Counted from the first letter of the stretch, positions 44,923 through 53,217 are shown. The stretch: 64,000 nucleotides of DNA from JAJUJL01 sp041736465 (GCA_041736465.1 JBGSTO010000317.1:1-64000), one strand, 5' to 3'. Translations and numbers: made by a program. Notes: a model not told the origin generated them from the letters alone.

Positions 44923-46056
44923 CTAAACTGGCCTTAGAACGCGATCCTCGCGAAGCAGCTTATAAAGCATGACGGCATTTCCCGGCATAATTTCTGCTGC
45001 GGCTTCCTGCCAGGCGCGCACACCCAACTCAACGATGGTAGCAGGCTGGTAGCCAAGGGCCCTCCAGGCATTGTTTTTGGAAACCTGCTGATCGCTCAAA
45101 AAGAACAACGCCACTTCACACTGAAGTTCGCGCGAGGCCCGTTCCACCTCAGCCGTCAGCGCTTTCAGTGCCGGTGCGAATTGTTGGGTAGGATCCAGGT
45201 AGAAATCATTCACCCTGGCTACCAAATTCTCCACCTGCCAACCCACCAATCCGACAAACTGATCTCCGGATTTCAACTGCAGAAAGGCTTTTTCGCCAAA
45301 GGCTGCCATGATATCGTCTCGGGATACGCGCCGCCGGCCCGCGCTGTGTCGTGTGATGAATGCAGCAATCTCCTCCGCCTGCCTGGGGTTAGCGCGCTCC
45401 ACAGAGAGTTCTCCTTGTACGCTCCGGGCTGTTTGCGGTGCAGCCGCCTGAACGGGCGCGATGGTGCGCTGCCATGAAGACACTACCTGCTGCCAGGCCT
45501 GCTCGTAAGAACCCTGGTTGCGAATAACCACATTGGCGGCGCCCACCTTCTCCTCCTGAGGCGGCTGGGCCTGGATGCGCTGGCGAGCAGTGCCTTCGTC
45601 CATCTTACGCTTGTGCATCAAGCGTGCAAGCTGGATTTCCGGTGGAGCGTAGGTTACCCATAAAGAGTCGCATCGCGAGCGCAGATTCGATTCGAGCAGC
45701 TTGATGGCCTCGATGACAATCACTCTTTGCGCTGCGCGCCGCACCAGCACATCCACCGCCTGAGCCACCAGGGGATGGACGATAGACTCCAGCCTGGCCA
45801 GCGCCTCAGCGTCCGAAAATACAACCCTTCCCAGGCGCGTGCGGTCAATCTCACCATCCGCACCCAACACCCAGCGCCCGAAACTCTCCACGATGGGTTT
45901 ATAGCCTGGGGCGCCTTGAGCAATCGCCCGGTGTGCCAGTGCATCTGCATCGATGCCATAAGCGCCCAGGTGCTCCAGCATACGGCGCACCACGCTCTTC
46001 CCGGTGGCAATATTCCCGGTTAACCCAATGACATATTTTCCCGTCCAGGCGCTCAT
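44923..46056 (-). CDS. coaE: Dephospho-CoA kinase fused to a GNAT-like domain
   Basis: The 377-residue protein starts at ATG 46056 with GGGAG 5 nt upstream (a GTG at 46062 overlaps that site). The N-terminal ~195 residues are CoaE: P-loop GLTGNIATGKS (11-21), GIDADALAHRAI and the lid-region residues around RLMHKRKMDEGTARQRIQ. It catalyses the last step of CoA synthesis. A Pro/Ala/Gln linker leads to about 155 residues resembling a GNAT acetyltransferase, with FVGLVGWQVEN, NDFYLDPTQ and SKNNAWRALGYQPATIVEL. A GNAT using acetyl-CoA next to a CoA-making kinase is unusual. Confidence 0.9.
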   Translation of the reverse strand: MSAWTGKYVIGLTGNIATGKSVVRRMLEHLGAYGIDADALAHRAIAQGAPGYKPIVESFGRWVLGADGEIDRTRLGRVVFSDAEALARLESIVHPLVAQAVDVLVRRAAQRVIVIEAIKLLESNLRSRCDSLWVTYAPPEIQLARLMHKRKMDEGTARQRIQAQPPQEEKVGAANVVIRNQGSYEQAWQQVVSSWQRTIAPVQAAAPQTARSVQGELSVERANPRQAEEIAAFITRHSAGRRRVSRDDIMAAFGEKAFLQLKSGDQFVGLVGWQVENLVARVNDFYLDPTQQFAPALKALTAEVERASRELQCEVALFFLSDQQVSKNNAWRALGYQPATIVELGVRAWQEAAAEIMPGNAVMLYKLLREDRVLRPV

Positions 46057-46297
46057 GAACACTCCCTGTTTGACAGGTAGCAGTCCGATAGTATTGTGGG
46101 GTAGGGGATTCCTCTACCCCATATTCGGATAGATACCTCGTTCACCTTCCATTTTAGCCGGGGCATGCCAGAATGTCAAAGGTGTGCACTGCCAACACAC
46201 AGCGCAGTCTACTGTAAGGCGCTCACAGTTTCGAAAGGTATGGTTCAGCGCTATCTCGGAGCGGGTGCAGATTGCCCACAGCCTCAGCTTGCCAGGC
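46057..46297. other. Non-coding gap between coaE and the ABC transporter genes
   Basis: No credible gene is present. A strong hairpin lies at 46098-46120 (arms GGGGTAG and CTACCCC, extended by inner pairs to about 10 bp, loop ATT), in the presumed leader of coaE. The rest shows nothing else recognisable. Confidence 0.5.
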
Positions 46298-46338
46298 AGA
46301 AAAAATCCGCCTGGCGGAGCACACCTGCCAGGCGGATT
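46298..46338 (-). terminator. Terminator of the peptide-type ABC transporter genes
   Basis: Minus strand: AATCCGCCTGGC (46304-46315) pairs with GCCAGGCGGATT (46327-46338), a 12-bp stem followed by a run of T residues (six A on the + strand at 46300-46305). Confidence 0.92.
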
Positions 46339-46355
46339 CTCGGATGCATTAACAA

Positions 46356-47324
46356 TCATTCACTGCGCTGGGCCAGGCGCGGGTCCAGTGCATCTCGCAA
46401 GCCATCGCCAATCAGATTGAAGGACAGCACCGTAAACATGATTGCCAGGCCCGGATAGAACACCAGATGAGGGGCGGTAAAAACCTGGTTGCGCTCCGCT
46501 CCTAACATTGTTCCCCATTCCGGTGTTGGCGGAGTCGCCCCCAATCCCAGAAAGGAAAGGGCTGCCGCATCCAGGATCGCCGTAGCAATACCTAGTGTGG
46601 CCTGAACCACCAGGGGAGTCAGCGAATTCGGCAGCAAGCGAGTGAAAAGTATATAGAATGAGCTGCCTCCCAGCGAGCGTGACGCTTCGATGAACTCCAT
46701 CTCGCGCACTGTCAGCACCGTGGATCGCACCACACGTGCATAAGCTGGAATAGAGACAATGCCGATCGCCAGCAAGGCGTTGATCAATCCAGGGCCAAGG
46801 ATGGATACGATGGCAATCGCCAGAAGCAAAGAGGGGAATGCCAGCAGCACATCCATAAAGCGCATGATCACATTATCTACCGCACCGCCCAGATAGCCAG
46901 CCACGGAACCTAAGACGGTGCCGATAACCACCGCAAAACTAACGGTCGTGAATCCTACCATCAGGCTCAATCGAGAGCCAAAGATGATGCGGCTGAATTG
47001 GTCGCGTACATTCCCGTCAATTCCCATCAAATGCTGGGGCTGGTCTTGTGGGCAGCCAAGCAGGTGAATGCACGGCGCCGCGCGCATCTTTACCGGTTCA
47101 ATGCCAATCAGCACCTGCAGCGGATCGTATGGCGCGATCACTTCTGCAAATACCGCACAGATAACCAGGATTCCCAGCATTACCAATCCTACCATGGCTG
47201 ATTTTCGCTTGAAGAATCGCCGCCAGGTTGTATGCCAAAGGGAAATACCTTTAGCGGATAAGGCCTCGGCATCCAGTTGAGCAACCTGGACGGTTTTTGT
47301 TTGAGGTAAGTTCTGACTCGTCAT
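46356..47324 (-). CDS. Dipeptide/oligopeptide-type ABC permease (DppC-like)
   Basis: The 322 residues have a cytoplasmic N-terminus (about 1-38) and six membrane segments (about 40-300). The ABC-permease loop EAA motif is visible around EMEFIEASRSLGGSSFYIL (about 202-220). The N-terminal domain matches the OppC/DppC oligopeptide permease prefix. It pairs with the DppB-like permease 9 bp upstream. Nickel, peptide or oligosaccharide uptake are all possible. No ATPase gene lies next to it. Confidence 0.93.
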   Translation of the reverse strand: MTSQNLPQTKTVQVAQLDAEALSAKGISLWHTTWRRFFKRKSAMVGLVMLGILVICAVFAEVIAPYDPLQVLIGIEPVKMRAAPCIHLLGCPQDQPQHLMGIDGNVRDQFSRIIFGSRLSLMVGFTTVSFAVVIGTVLGSVAGYLGGAVDNVIMRFMDVLLAFPSLLLAIAIVSILGPGLINALLAIGIVSIPAYARVVRSTVLTVREMEFIEASRSLGGSSFYILFTRLLPNSLTPLVVQATLGIATAILDAAALSFLGLGATPPTPEWGTMLGAERNQVFTAPHLVFYPGLAIMFTVLSFNLIGDGLRDALDPRLAQRSE

Positions 47325-47333
47325 GCAGTTTTA

Positions 47334-48413
47334 TTATTCCAAGCGAACGCGTGGATCCAGATAGACGTAGGAGATATCAACGATCAGATTCAAGAGTACA
47401 AAGAATACGGCAATCACTACAGTAAAAGATTGAACTACACCATAGTCACGGGCTGTGATGGCATCATATAAGATGCGCCCCACACCCGAAAGCCCAAAGA
47501 TCGTTTCGGTAAGCACTGCGCCCCCAAGGAAGCTTCCCAGGGAAAGGCCAATAATGGTCACTAATGGCAGCAGGGCATTTCGCAGGGCATGTTTCAGCAC
47601 TACGCCTCTAAAATGCAGGCCTTTAGCTCGCGCCGTACGTACGTAATCCTGCCCCAGCACATCCAGCATGCTCGAACGCGTCATGCGAGCGATGATCGCC
47701 AGTGGGATCGTACCCACGGCTGCGGCAGGCAGCAGCAAGTGGCGGATCGCATCTGCCAACACATCCCAACGGCCGGTAAGCAGGGAATTAAAGATATTCA
47801 AGCGAGCAAGAAAAATCATCAGGCTGGAGAAGACGCCCCTGGCAGCCAGTTCCATACCCCACACATCGTAAAACGGAGGTACGATCGTTCCAGGAGACAG
47901 CCGGCCCGACGGAGGCAATTGAAATGGGGTATCCTTCAAAAGCAGCGCAAATATATACGCCAGCATCAACCCCAGCCAGAAGACTGGCATGGATACACCC
48001 ACATTGGCCAGCACCATGGTGCCAATATCAATCGAAGAATTATGTTTGACTGCAGAGATGATGCCCAGGGGGATGCCGACCAGGACTGCAAAGCCCATCG
48101 CTGCCAGGCTTAACTCCAGCGTAGTTGGCAGTCGTTCCACGATCAGCTCGGTCACAGGCTTGCCGTATCTCAAGGAAGTGCCCAGGTCGCCGCGCACGAT
48201 CTCGCCAACGTATATACCAAACTGCACCAGGATAGGTTTATCCAGGCCATGACGGGTAATAAAAGCGTCGCATACGATATCGGTTGCTTTTTCTCCCAAA
48301 ATAGCCCGGCAGGGATCCCCTGGGATCAAGCGGCCCAGTGCAAAGGTGACAAACAAGATACCCAGGAGAACCGGGATGCTGGAGATTACACGTCGGGTGA
48401 TGTAAGTAACCAT
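47334..48413 (-). CDS. Dipeptide/oligopeptide-type ABC permease (DppB-like)
   Basis: The 359-residue protein has an N-terminal membrane segment, the OppB/DppB prefix with LGRLIPGDPC and ARMTRSSMLDVLGQDYVRTA in the EAA loop region (about 238-257). Six membrane segments are present. It is separated from the binding-protein gene by a hairpin with a T-run (48428-48490), which should lower its expression relative to that gene. With DppC it forms the channel. Confidence 0.93.
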   Translation of the reverse strand: MVTYITRRVISSIPVLLGILFVTFALGRLIPGDPCRAILGEKATDIVCDAFITRHGLDKPILVQFGIYVGEIVRGDLGTSLRYGKPVTELIVERLPTTLELSLAAMGFAVLVGIPLGIISAVKHNSSIDIGTMVLANVGVSMPVFWLGLMLAYIFALLLKDTPFQLPPSGRLSPGTIVPPFYDVWGMELAARGVFSSLMIFLARLNIFNSLLTGRWDVLADAIRHLLLPAAAVGTIPLAIIARMTRSSMLDVLGQDYVRTARAKGLHFRGVVLKHALRNALLPLVTIIGLSLGSFLGGAVLTETIFGLSGVGRILYDAITARDYGVVQSFTVVIAVFFVLLNLIVDISYVYLDPRVRLE

Positions 48414-48427
48414 GGTTCGCTCATATA

Positions 48428-48490
48428 AAAAAGTTCCGGTGGGAGAACCTCGGCCAGTCTTGGTGCTGGCTGGCCAGCGCCCCCACCGGA
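48428..48490 (-). terminator. Attenuating terminator between binding protein and permease genes
   Basis: Minus strand: TCCGGTGGG pairs with CCCACCGGA (48435-48443 with 48482-48490), with an inner GGCCAG/CTGGCC stem. Six T residues (48427-48432) follow. Because dppB and dppC lie downstream on the same strand, it probably lets only part of the transcripts through. Confidence 0.75.
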
Positions 48491-48523
48491 GCCGGTTCTA
48501 AAGGCCCGAAGGCCAGGTAAAGA

Positions 48524-50209
48524 TTACTCTGCAGGGGCGTTCAGGAAGCCACCCCAAAGACCACTGAAGTAGCTGAAGGCTCCCGTGTTGCCCTTGTGCA
48601 GCGGGTGAGCAGCGTCCCACTGTACCAGCAGGGACGTAACCACATCGTTTGCATCCAGGCTGGTGCCATCATGGAACAGCACGCCCTTGCGCAGGGTGCA
48701 GGTCCATTCGGTCAGATCAGCGTTGGGCGTGCAGACTTCAGCCAGGTTGGGCTCGACTGCCGTGCCGCCGATTTCATAACGATACAGCGACTCGGTGACC
48801 TGCTCACAGCCGCGCAGCGATTCGCCGTCAGTCTCATCAGCGCAGTAGAGCGAGATCGGCTCGGCGTTCTGCATCCAGACGAAGGTATCCTGTCCGGGAA
48901 CACCCATCACTGAGAAGTTCTCATTGCCCAGCGGGCTGGAATGTGCACCTTCCGCAGTCGCCTTGTAAGCTGTTGCGGAACCGCCGTGCGCCACCGGGAC
49001 CATGGGCACGTGCTGCTTGATCAGGTTGTTGGCCTGTTCGTACAGCGGTCTGCGGGCTTCGTCGCCAGCCAGAGCAGCAGCCTGCTTCAAGACGTCAGTC
49101 AGGTCGGTAAATTTATCACCGAACTGCTTGGAAGAGCCGGCGCCGAAGTGGTAATCCAGGAAGTTGGTCTGATCCGGATAGTCAGCGCCCCAACCCAGCA
49201 GGTGCAGACCATCAAGCAAGCCCGAATCGGCATTATCCAGGAAGGTGCCCGATTCCTGAACCTCGATGGTTACATCGATGTTTAGGTTTTCCTTCAACTG
49301 CGCCTGGATATCCTGGGCAACCACACCCGGCTGCGGCAGGTAGCCACGCACCACGTCACGGTAGTACAGCTTGGTGGCAAAGCCATCGGGGAAACCAGCT
49401 GCTGTCAGCATTTCTTTGGCCGCAACCGGATCGAACTCGTACCAGGACTCGCCGACACAGCCATTGGGGATCGCGCAAGGCGAGAAGTGCGAGGCGACTT
49501 CGGAGCCAGCCGGGTAGAAGTTGTCCACGATACGCTGGCGGTCTAGGCCCATAGCGATCGCCTGCCGCACCTGCTCATTGTCGAATGGCGCGAAGGTATT
49601 GGTCATGCCCAGGTAGAAAATATTCAACGCCGGGCGCTGGATCAGCGTCAGGTTGGGATCCGATTCGATCTTGGCAAAATCATCTGGGCCAGGGTTATCA
49701 ATGCCGTCTACAGTGCCTGCCTGCAGCTCGAGCAGCCGCTGGGCGGCCTCGGAGCTCCAGCGGAATACTACGGTCTGGTTTTTAGCCTTCTCAGCACCCC
49801 AGTAATTCGGGTTAGCCGTGAAGATCAATTCCTCGCCGCGCTTCCACTCACCGACCATGTACGGGCCGGTGCCCATGGGCTTCTCCAACAGTGCGCTGCC
49901 CTCACCGCCGCCGCCGGTCTGCTCCAAATATTCAGCGGACTGGATGGCAAACGATGAGAAGGCAATCTTGGACAGGAATGCCGGGTCTGGTGCGCACATC
50001 GTAAACTTGACGGTAAATTCATCCATGGCTTCCATGGACTTGAACAGACCGCCGTAGTCACAATTCGGCGCTTCGGCTTTCATCGGCTCAAAAGCCATCA
50101 CTTCTACGGTAGCCTCCGGTGTGGGCGCTGCCTGGGGTTGGCAGGCGCCAAGCACCATGCTGAACAGCACGGCCAACACAACGAAGACAAAAATTGGTTT
50201 ACGGCTCAT
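48524..50209 (-). CDS. ABC substrate-binding lipoprotein, SBP family 5, circularly permuted
   Basis: The 561 residues start with a lipoprotein signal and lipobox VLGAC (Cys at 23). Family 5 blocks are present but out of the usual order. Residues about 55-436 match the part that normally follows the first quarter (DEFTVKFTMCAPDPAFLSKI, GTGPYMVGEW, NPNYWG, LNIFYLGM). Residues about 441-556 match the normal N-terminus (VEPNLAEV, TCTLRKGVLFHDG, DANDVVTSLLVQWD). The junction near GVPGQ (436-440) joins the normal C- and N-termini. The ligand is probably a peptide or other oligomer. Cysteines occur in pairs. The gene precedes two permeases and has tandem promoters. Confidence 0.88.
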   Translation of the reverse strand: MSRKPIFVFVVLAVLFSMVLGACQPQAAPTPEATVEVMAFEPMKAEAPNCDYGGLFKSMEAMDEFTVKFTMCAPDPAFLSKIAFSSFAIQSAEYLEQTGGGGEGSALLEKPMGTGPYMVGEWKRGEELIFTANPNYWGAEKAKNQTVVFRWSSEAAQRLLELQAGTVDGIDNPGPDDFAKIESDPNLTLIQRPALNIFYLGMTNTFAPFDNEQVRQAIAMGLDRQRIVDNFYPAGSEVASHFSPCAIPNGCVGESWYEFDPVAAKEMLTAAGFPDGFATKLYYRDVVRGYLPQPGVVAQDIQAQLKENLNIDVTIEVQESGTFLDNADSGLLDGLHLLGWGADYPDQTNFLDYHFGAGSSKQFGDKFTDLTDVLKQAAALAGDEARRPLYEQANNLIKQHVPMVPVAHGGSATAYKATAEGAHSSPLGNENFSVMGVPGQDTFVWMQNAEPISLYCADETDGESLRGCEQVTESLYRYEIGGTAVEPNLAEVCTPNADLTEWTCTLRKGVLFHDGTSLDANDVVTSLLVQWDAAHPLHKGNTGAFSYFSGLWGGFLNAPAE

Positions 50210-50307
50210 TCTTCTTCCTCCATCCTAAACATGTGTGGGTACATTCGAAAGTGGATACGTGGAAACCATATTGTGATCGCTACGATCTCACCTCCTTTTC
50301 TGGGTCA

Positions 50308-50366
50308 ATTATACGTGATTTATCAGTATAACTCAAAGATTATATCTTTCCGTCCAATTAAGTCAA
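50308..50366 (-). promoter_or_regulatory. Tandem promoters of the ABC transporter genes
   Basis: P1, minus strand: TTGAGT (50331-50336), 17 nt, TATAAT (50308-50313). P2: TTGACT (50361-50366), 16 nt, TATAAT (50339-50344). The P2 -35 lies in a 12-bp palindrome AGTCAATTGACT (50361-50372). The leader from P1 to the start is about 90 nt. The region 50210-50614 holds only these and the promoter at 50502-50545. Confidence 0.75.
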
Positions 50367-50501
50367 TTGACTATTGATGTTTTCGCAGGTGCTTTCCATG
50401 TACGCGCCATTGCATAGGGTAAAAATCACCGGCCCAGGGCTGTGCGTACGCTGGTGCGCCGCACGAGTTGGGCAACCGGGATGGAATTTGTCATATTTTC
50501 C

Positions 50502-50545
50502 TGTGACACCTGTCACTTTTCTCTCAGCCGTAATAGAGGTATACT
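50502..50545 (+). promoter_or_regulatory. CRP/FNR-type site and promoter
   Basis: TGTGA-N6-TCACT (50502-50517) matches the CRP consensus in 9 of 10 defined bases, and its inner arms GTGACA/TGTCAC are perfect. The -10-like TATACT is at 50540-50545. The site is centred about 42 nt upstream of the predicted start, a class II activator position. The regulator is not in this window. Confidence 0.6.
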
Positions 50546-50614
50546 AAAAATATCTGTGGCGCACTGTGCACCCAAAATTTGGTAGGTACTTAGTGGATCT
50601 TTCGGAGGCAGACA

Positions 50615-50848
50615 ATGGCATATAAGGCTTGGCAAGTAATCAAAGTACGCTACTGCGAACATGCAGGCGCCGAGGTATCCATGGAAGCCCAGGTCATTTT
50701 TCCGGCAGATTTTCTTCCGGATCAGGCGCCGCGCGTAATCTCACACCGCTGCTCGCAGGCAGTCGCATGCAACCTGGATGGACGGGCAAGCTGCGTCTGG
50801 GCTGGAACTAATCCAAACTTCGACCCATTCGCAGAAAGCGACCTCTAG
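50615..50848 (+). CDS. Small Cys/His-rich protein
   Basis: The 77-residue protein has C14, H16, H44, C46, C52 and C60, in CEHAG, SHRCSQAVAC and RASCVWAG. Four cysteines and two histidines suggest a metal or iron-sulfur site. There is no signal peptide or membrane segment. I do not recognise a named family. GGAGG precedes the ATG, and a CRP-type site lies upstream. A strong terminator follows, so the gene stands alone. Real coding is supported by the ribosome site, promoter and terminator. Confidence 0.75.
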   Translation: MAYKAWQVIKVRYCEHAGAEVSMEAQVIFPADFLPDQAPRVISHRCSQAVACNLDGRASCVWAGTNPNFDPFAESDL

Positions 50849-50876
50849 GCCTCCAAAACGCATCAAACTACCCGCC

Positions 50877-50932
50877 AGCAGCCACGCAGTCTGCCTCTGC
50901 AGAGAGGCTCGCCTGCATGGCTGCTTTTTTTT
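50877..50932 (+). terminator. Terminator after the Cys/His-rich gene
   Basis: AGCAGCCA (50877-50884) pairs with TGGCTGCT (50918-50925), and a nested GCCTCT/AGAGGC stem lies inside. Eight T residues follow. Confidence 0.88.
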
Positions 50933-50937
50933 ATCTC

Positions 50938-52143
50938 TCAGGCAATCACTCCCAACGCACGACCGACGCGAGCAAAAACTTCCAGACCTTGGTCCAGATC
51001 CTGGCGCTCATGTGCGGCTGAGATCATCACCCGGATGCGCGCTTTACCCCGCGGCACCGTCGGGAAACCGATCGCCGTTGCAAATACACCGTTCTCGAAC
51101 AGCTCCCGGCTGAACTGCTGCGCCATGGGGGCTTCGCCCAGCATAACCGGCGTAATCGGGGTCACACTCTGCCCAATATCGAAACCCAAACGGCGCATCT
51201 CATCCTTGAAGTAGCGCGAATTAGCCCACAGCTTATCCACCAGCTCGGTCGACTCTTCCAGAATGTCCAGGGCTGCCAGGCAAGCCGCGGTATCGGGCAC
51301 GGTCATCGCCGAAGAGAACAGGAATGGACGGCCGCGCTGCCGCAGCCACTCAACGACAACCGGATTTCCAGCGACCAGGCCTCCGACTACACCGAATGCT
51401 TTCGAAAGGGTGCCGATTTCGATATCCACTTTACCATGTAAGTGAAAGTGGTCAACAATCCCGCGACCGCCACTCCCCAACACCCCTTCCCCATGCGCAT
51501 CGTCTACCATCAGGATGGTATTATAGTTGCGCGTCACGTCGTAGATGGCATCCAGGGGAGCCACGTCGCCATCCATGCTAAACACACCATCCGTGACTAC
51601 CAATGCGCGTGTGAATCCAGCCCGGTGCTCTTTGAGCGCCCGCTCCAGATCGTGAGCGTCACAGTGCGCGTAGCGGATGATTCGTGCACCGGATAGACGG
51701 CAGCCGTCAATGATACTGGCATGGTTAAGCTCGTCGGTAAAAATTGCGTCCTCTTTGCCCACCAGGGCCGGGATAGCGCCCACGTTTGCATTGAACCCGG
51801 ATTGGAATGTGATCGCGGCTTCAACTTTTTTAAATGCCGCCAGGCGCTGTTCCAGCTTGACGTGCAGGCTCATCGTACCGGCAATCGTACGGACTGCCGC
51901 GGGACCGACACCAAATTCCTTGATCGCCTCGATGGCTGCCTGCACCACGCGCGGGTGGTTTGCCAGGCCCAGGTAGTTGTTGGAACAAAAATTGAGGGCT
52001 TTCTTGCCGTCAACAACCAGCCAGGCTCCTTGGGGCGAGCTTAGCGTACGGATGCGCGTGTAAAGGCCATTATCCTTCAGGGTCTGCAGCTCATCTTGAA
52101 TCCACTGCAGTTTTTCTGACACGTTCGTTTCGGAAGCAGACAT
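50938..52143 (-). CDS. kbl: Glycine C-acetyltransferase / 2-amino-3-ketobutyrate CoA ligase-like
   Basis: About 401 residues from ATG 52143, chosen because AGAGGTG precedes it. It is an alpha-oxoamine synthase with PLP. Landmarks are FCSNNYLGLANHP (about 52-64), VDDAHGEGVLGSGGRGI, and the PLP lysine in GTLSKAFGVVGG. The family includes Kbl (threonine catabolism), 8-amino-7-oxononanoate synthase and 5-aminolevulinate synthase. Kbl is the best guess from length and motifs. No tdh or bio gene is adjacent, so a role in biotin synthesis is not excluded. Confidence 0.88.
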   Translation of the reverse strand: MSASETNVSEKLQWIQDELQTLKDNGLYTRIRTLSSPQGAWLVVDGKKALNFCSNNYLGLANHPRVVQAAIEAIKEFGVGPAAVRTIAGTMSLHVKLEQRLAAFKKVEAAITFQSGFNANVGAIPALVGKEDAIFTDELNHASIIDGCRLSGARIIRYAHCDAHDLERALKEHRAGFTRALVVTDGVFSMDGDVAPLDAIYDVTRNYNTILMVDDAHGEGVLGSGGRGIVDHFHLHGKVDIEIGTLSKAFGVVGGLVAGNPVVVEWLRQRGRPFLFSSAMTVPDTAACLAALDILEESTELVDKLWANSRYFKDEMRRLGFDIGQSVTPITPVMLGEAPMAQQFSRELFENGVFATAIGFPTVPRGKARIRVMISAAHERQDLDQGLEVFARVGRALGVIA

Positions 52144-52214
52144 TTTCACCTCTGTGTGGTAGAAGGGCTTTTCTTATAACCGGCGCGGTGTATTGTGACA
52201 GCTTTTCAGCTATT

Positions 52215-53207
52215 CTAAGGCTTTGCCTTTGGGCGGCGGCGAATGCCGAGCAAACGCCCAAAGAAATCGGGTGATTCTGGTTTTGGCAGCTTTGATTTCG
52301 TTTGCGCTTCCTCCCAATTTGCGGCCTGGCGCTGCTGCCACCACTCTCCCCGGCCGCGCAATGCCCGCTCAAGGCGGTTCTGCAGAGCATCTGCATCTCC
52401 CTGAGCCAGATCGCTGCGCATGGCCTGCAAAGAGGCGATGACACCATCTAAAGATCGAATTACATTCTCACGGCTCAAGATCGCCGATGTTAACAAGGGG
52501 CTGGTCTCACTCAGTTGAGCAATCGGCCCGGTCACTTCTGCAAATGCCCGCCCAGCGACCTTACGGGCTTCATGCCAGCCGGGTTGGTCAACGGTGGCGT
52601 TGAGCAATGCGGCTGCCAGGAGCTGCGGAATGATGTACGTGGCAGACATGAGACCATCGATCTCGAGCGGATCGACAAACAACGGCACTGCTCCCAGCAA
52701 GCGCGCCAGGTCTGCTGCCAGCTTGATGGCTTCAGAGACGGTTCCTGGCGGCGTAGCAATCGCCAGCAGCCCCTGCTTGAAAAGGTCGTCGCGTGCCGCC
52801 TCCACGCCGCGGTCGGTAGCATGCAGATACTCCGGGTTGATCACCGGCGTCAGGCCGATATAATAGCGCCCTGGCGGCAGCAGCTCGCCCGCCCACATGG
52901 CGACAGCTTCTTTGACCGGGCCGGTATCCAGCACTACGGCGCCTTCTTTCAAGTCCTGGGCGATAAAACCTAATGTGTCGCGTATCTGATCCATTGGCAG
53001 CGATAGCACGACCACATCGGCTTCGCGCACCGCTGATGGAAGGTTCAGCATTGTGCGATCTACGGCGCCTATTTTCTGCGCTTTGTCAGCAACTTCCGGA
53101 TCGCGATCGTGCCCCACGCGCAGGAAGGTCGTTTCGTGTTTGCCGAGTGCCAGTCCAATCGAGCTGCCGATCTGTCCCAGTCCAACAATAGTGATCTGAA
53201 TCGCCAT
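52215..53207 (-). CDS. Prephenate/arogenate dehydrogenase-like protein
   Basis: The 330 residues start with a Rossmann loop VGLGQIGSSIGLAL (about 8-21) and then the TyrA-type helical domain (about 175-300). The sequence ADVVVLSLPMDQI and LDTGPVKEAVA fits the family. It oxidises prephenate or arogenate on the way to tyrosine. No other aromatic genes are near. The usual His of the HPMxG block is replaced by LTPVINPEYL, so its substrate may differ. The C-terminus is Arg/Lys/Pro-rich. Confidence 0.7.
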   Translation of the reverse strand: MAIQITIVGLGQIGSSIGLALGKHETTFLRVGHDRDPEVADKAQKIGAVDRTMLNLPSAVREADVVVLSLPMDQIRDTLGFIAQDLKEGAVVLDTGPVKEAVAMWAGELLPPGRYYIGLTPVINPEYLHATDRGVEAARDDLFKQGLLAIATPPGTVSEAIKLAADLARLLGAVPLFVDPLEIDGLMSATYIIPQLLAAALLNATVDQPGWHEARKVAGRAFAEVTGPIAQLSETSPLLTSAILSRENVIRSLDGVIASLQAMRSDLAQGDADALQNRLERALRGRGEWWQQRQAANWEEAQTKSKLPKPESPDFFGRLLGIRRRPKAKP

Positions 53208-53217
53208 ACCAACCCTT

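Noticed and set aside
46114..46359. Minus-strand frame of 81 residues downstream of dppC
   Set aside because: It spans the terminator hairpin at 46304-46338 and has no ribosome site.
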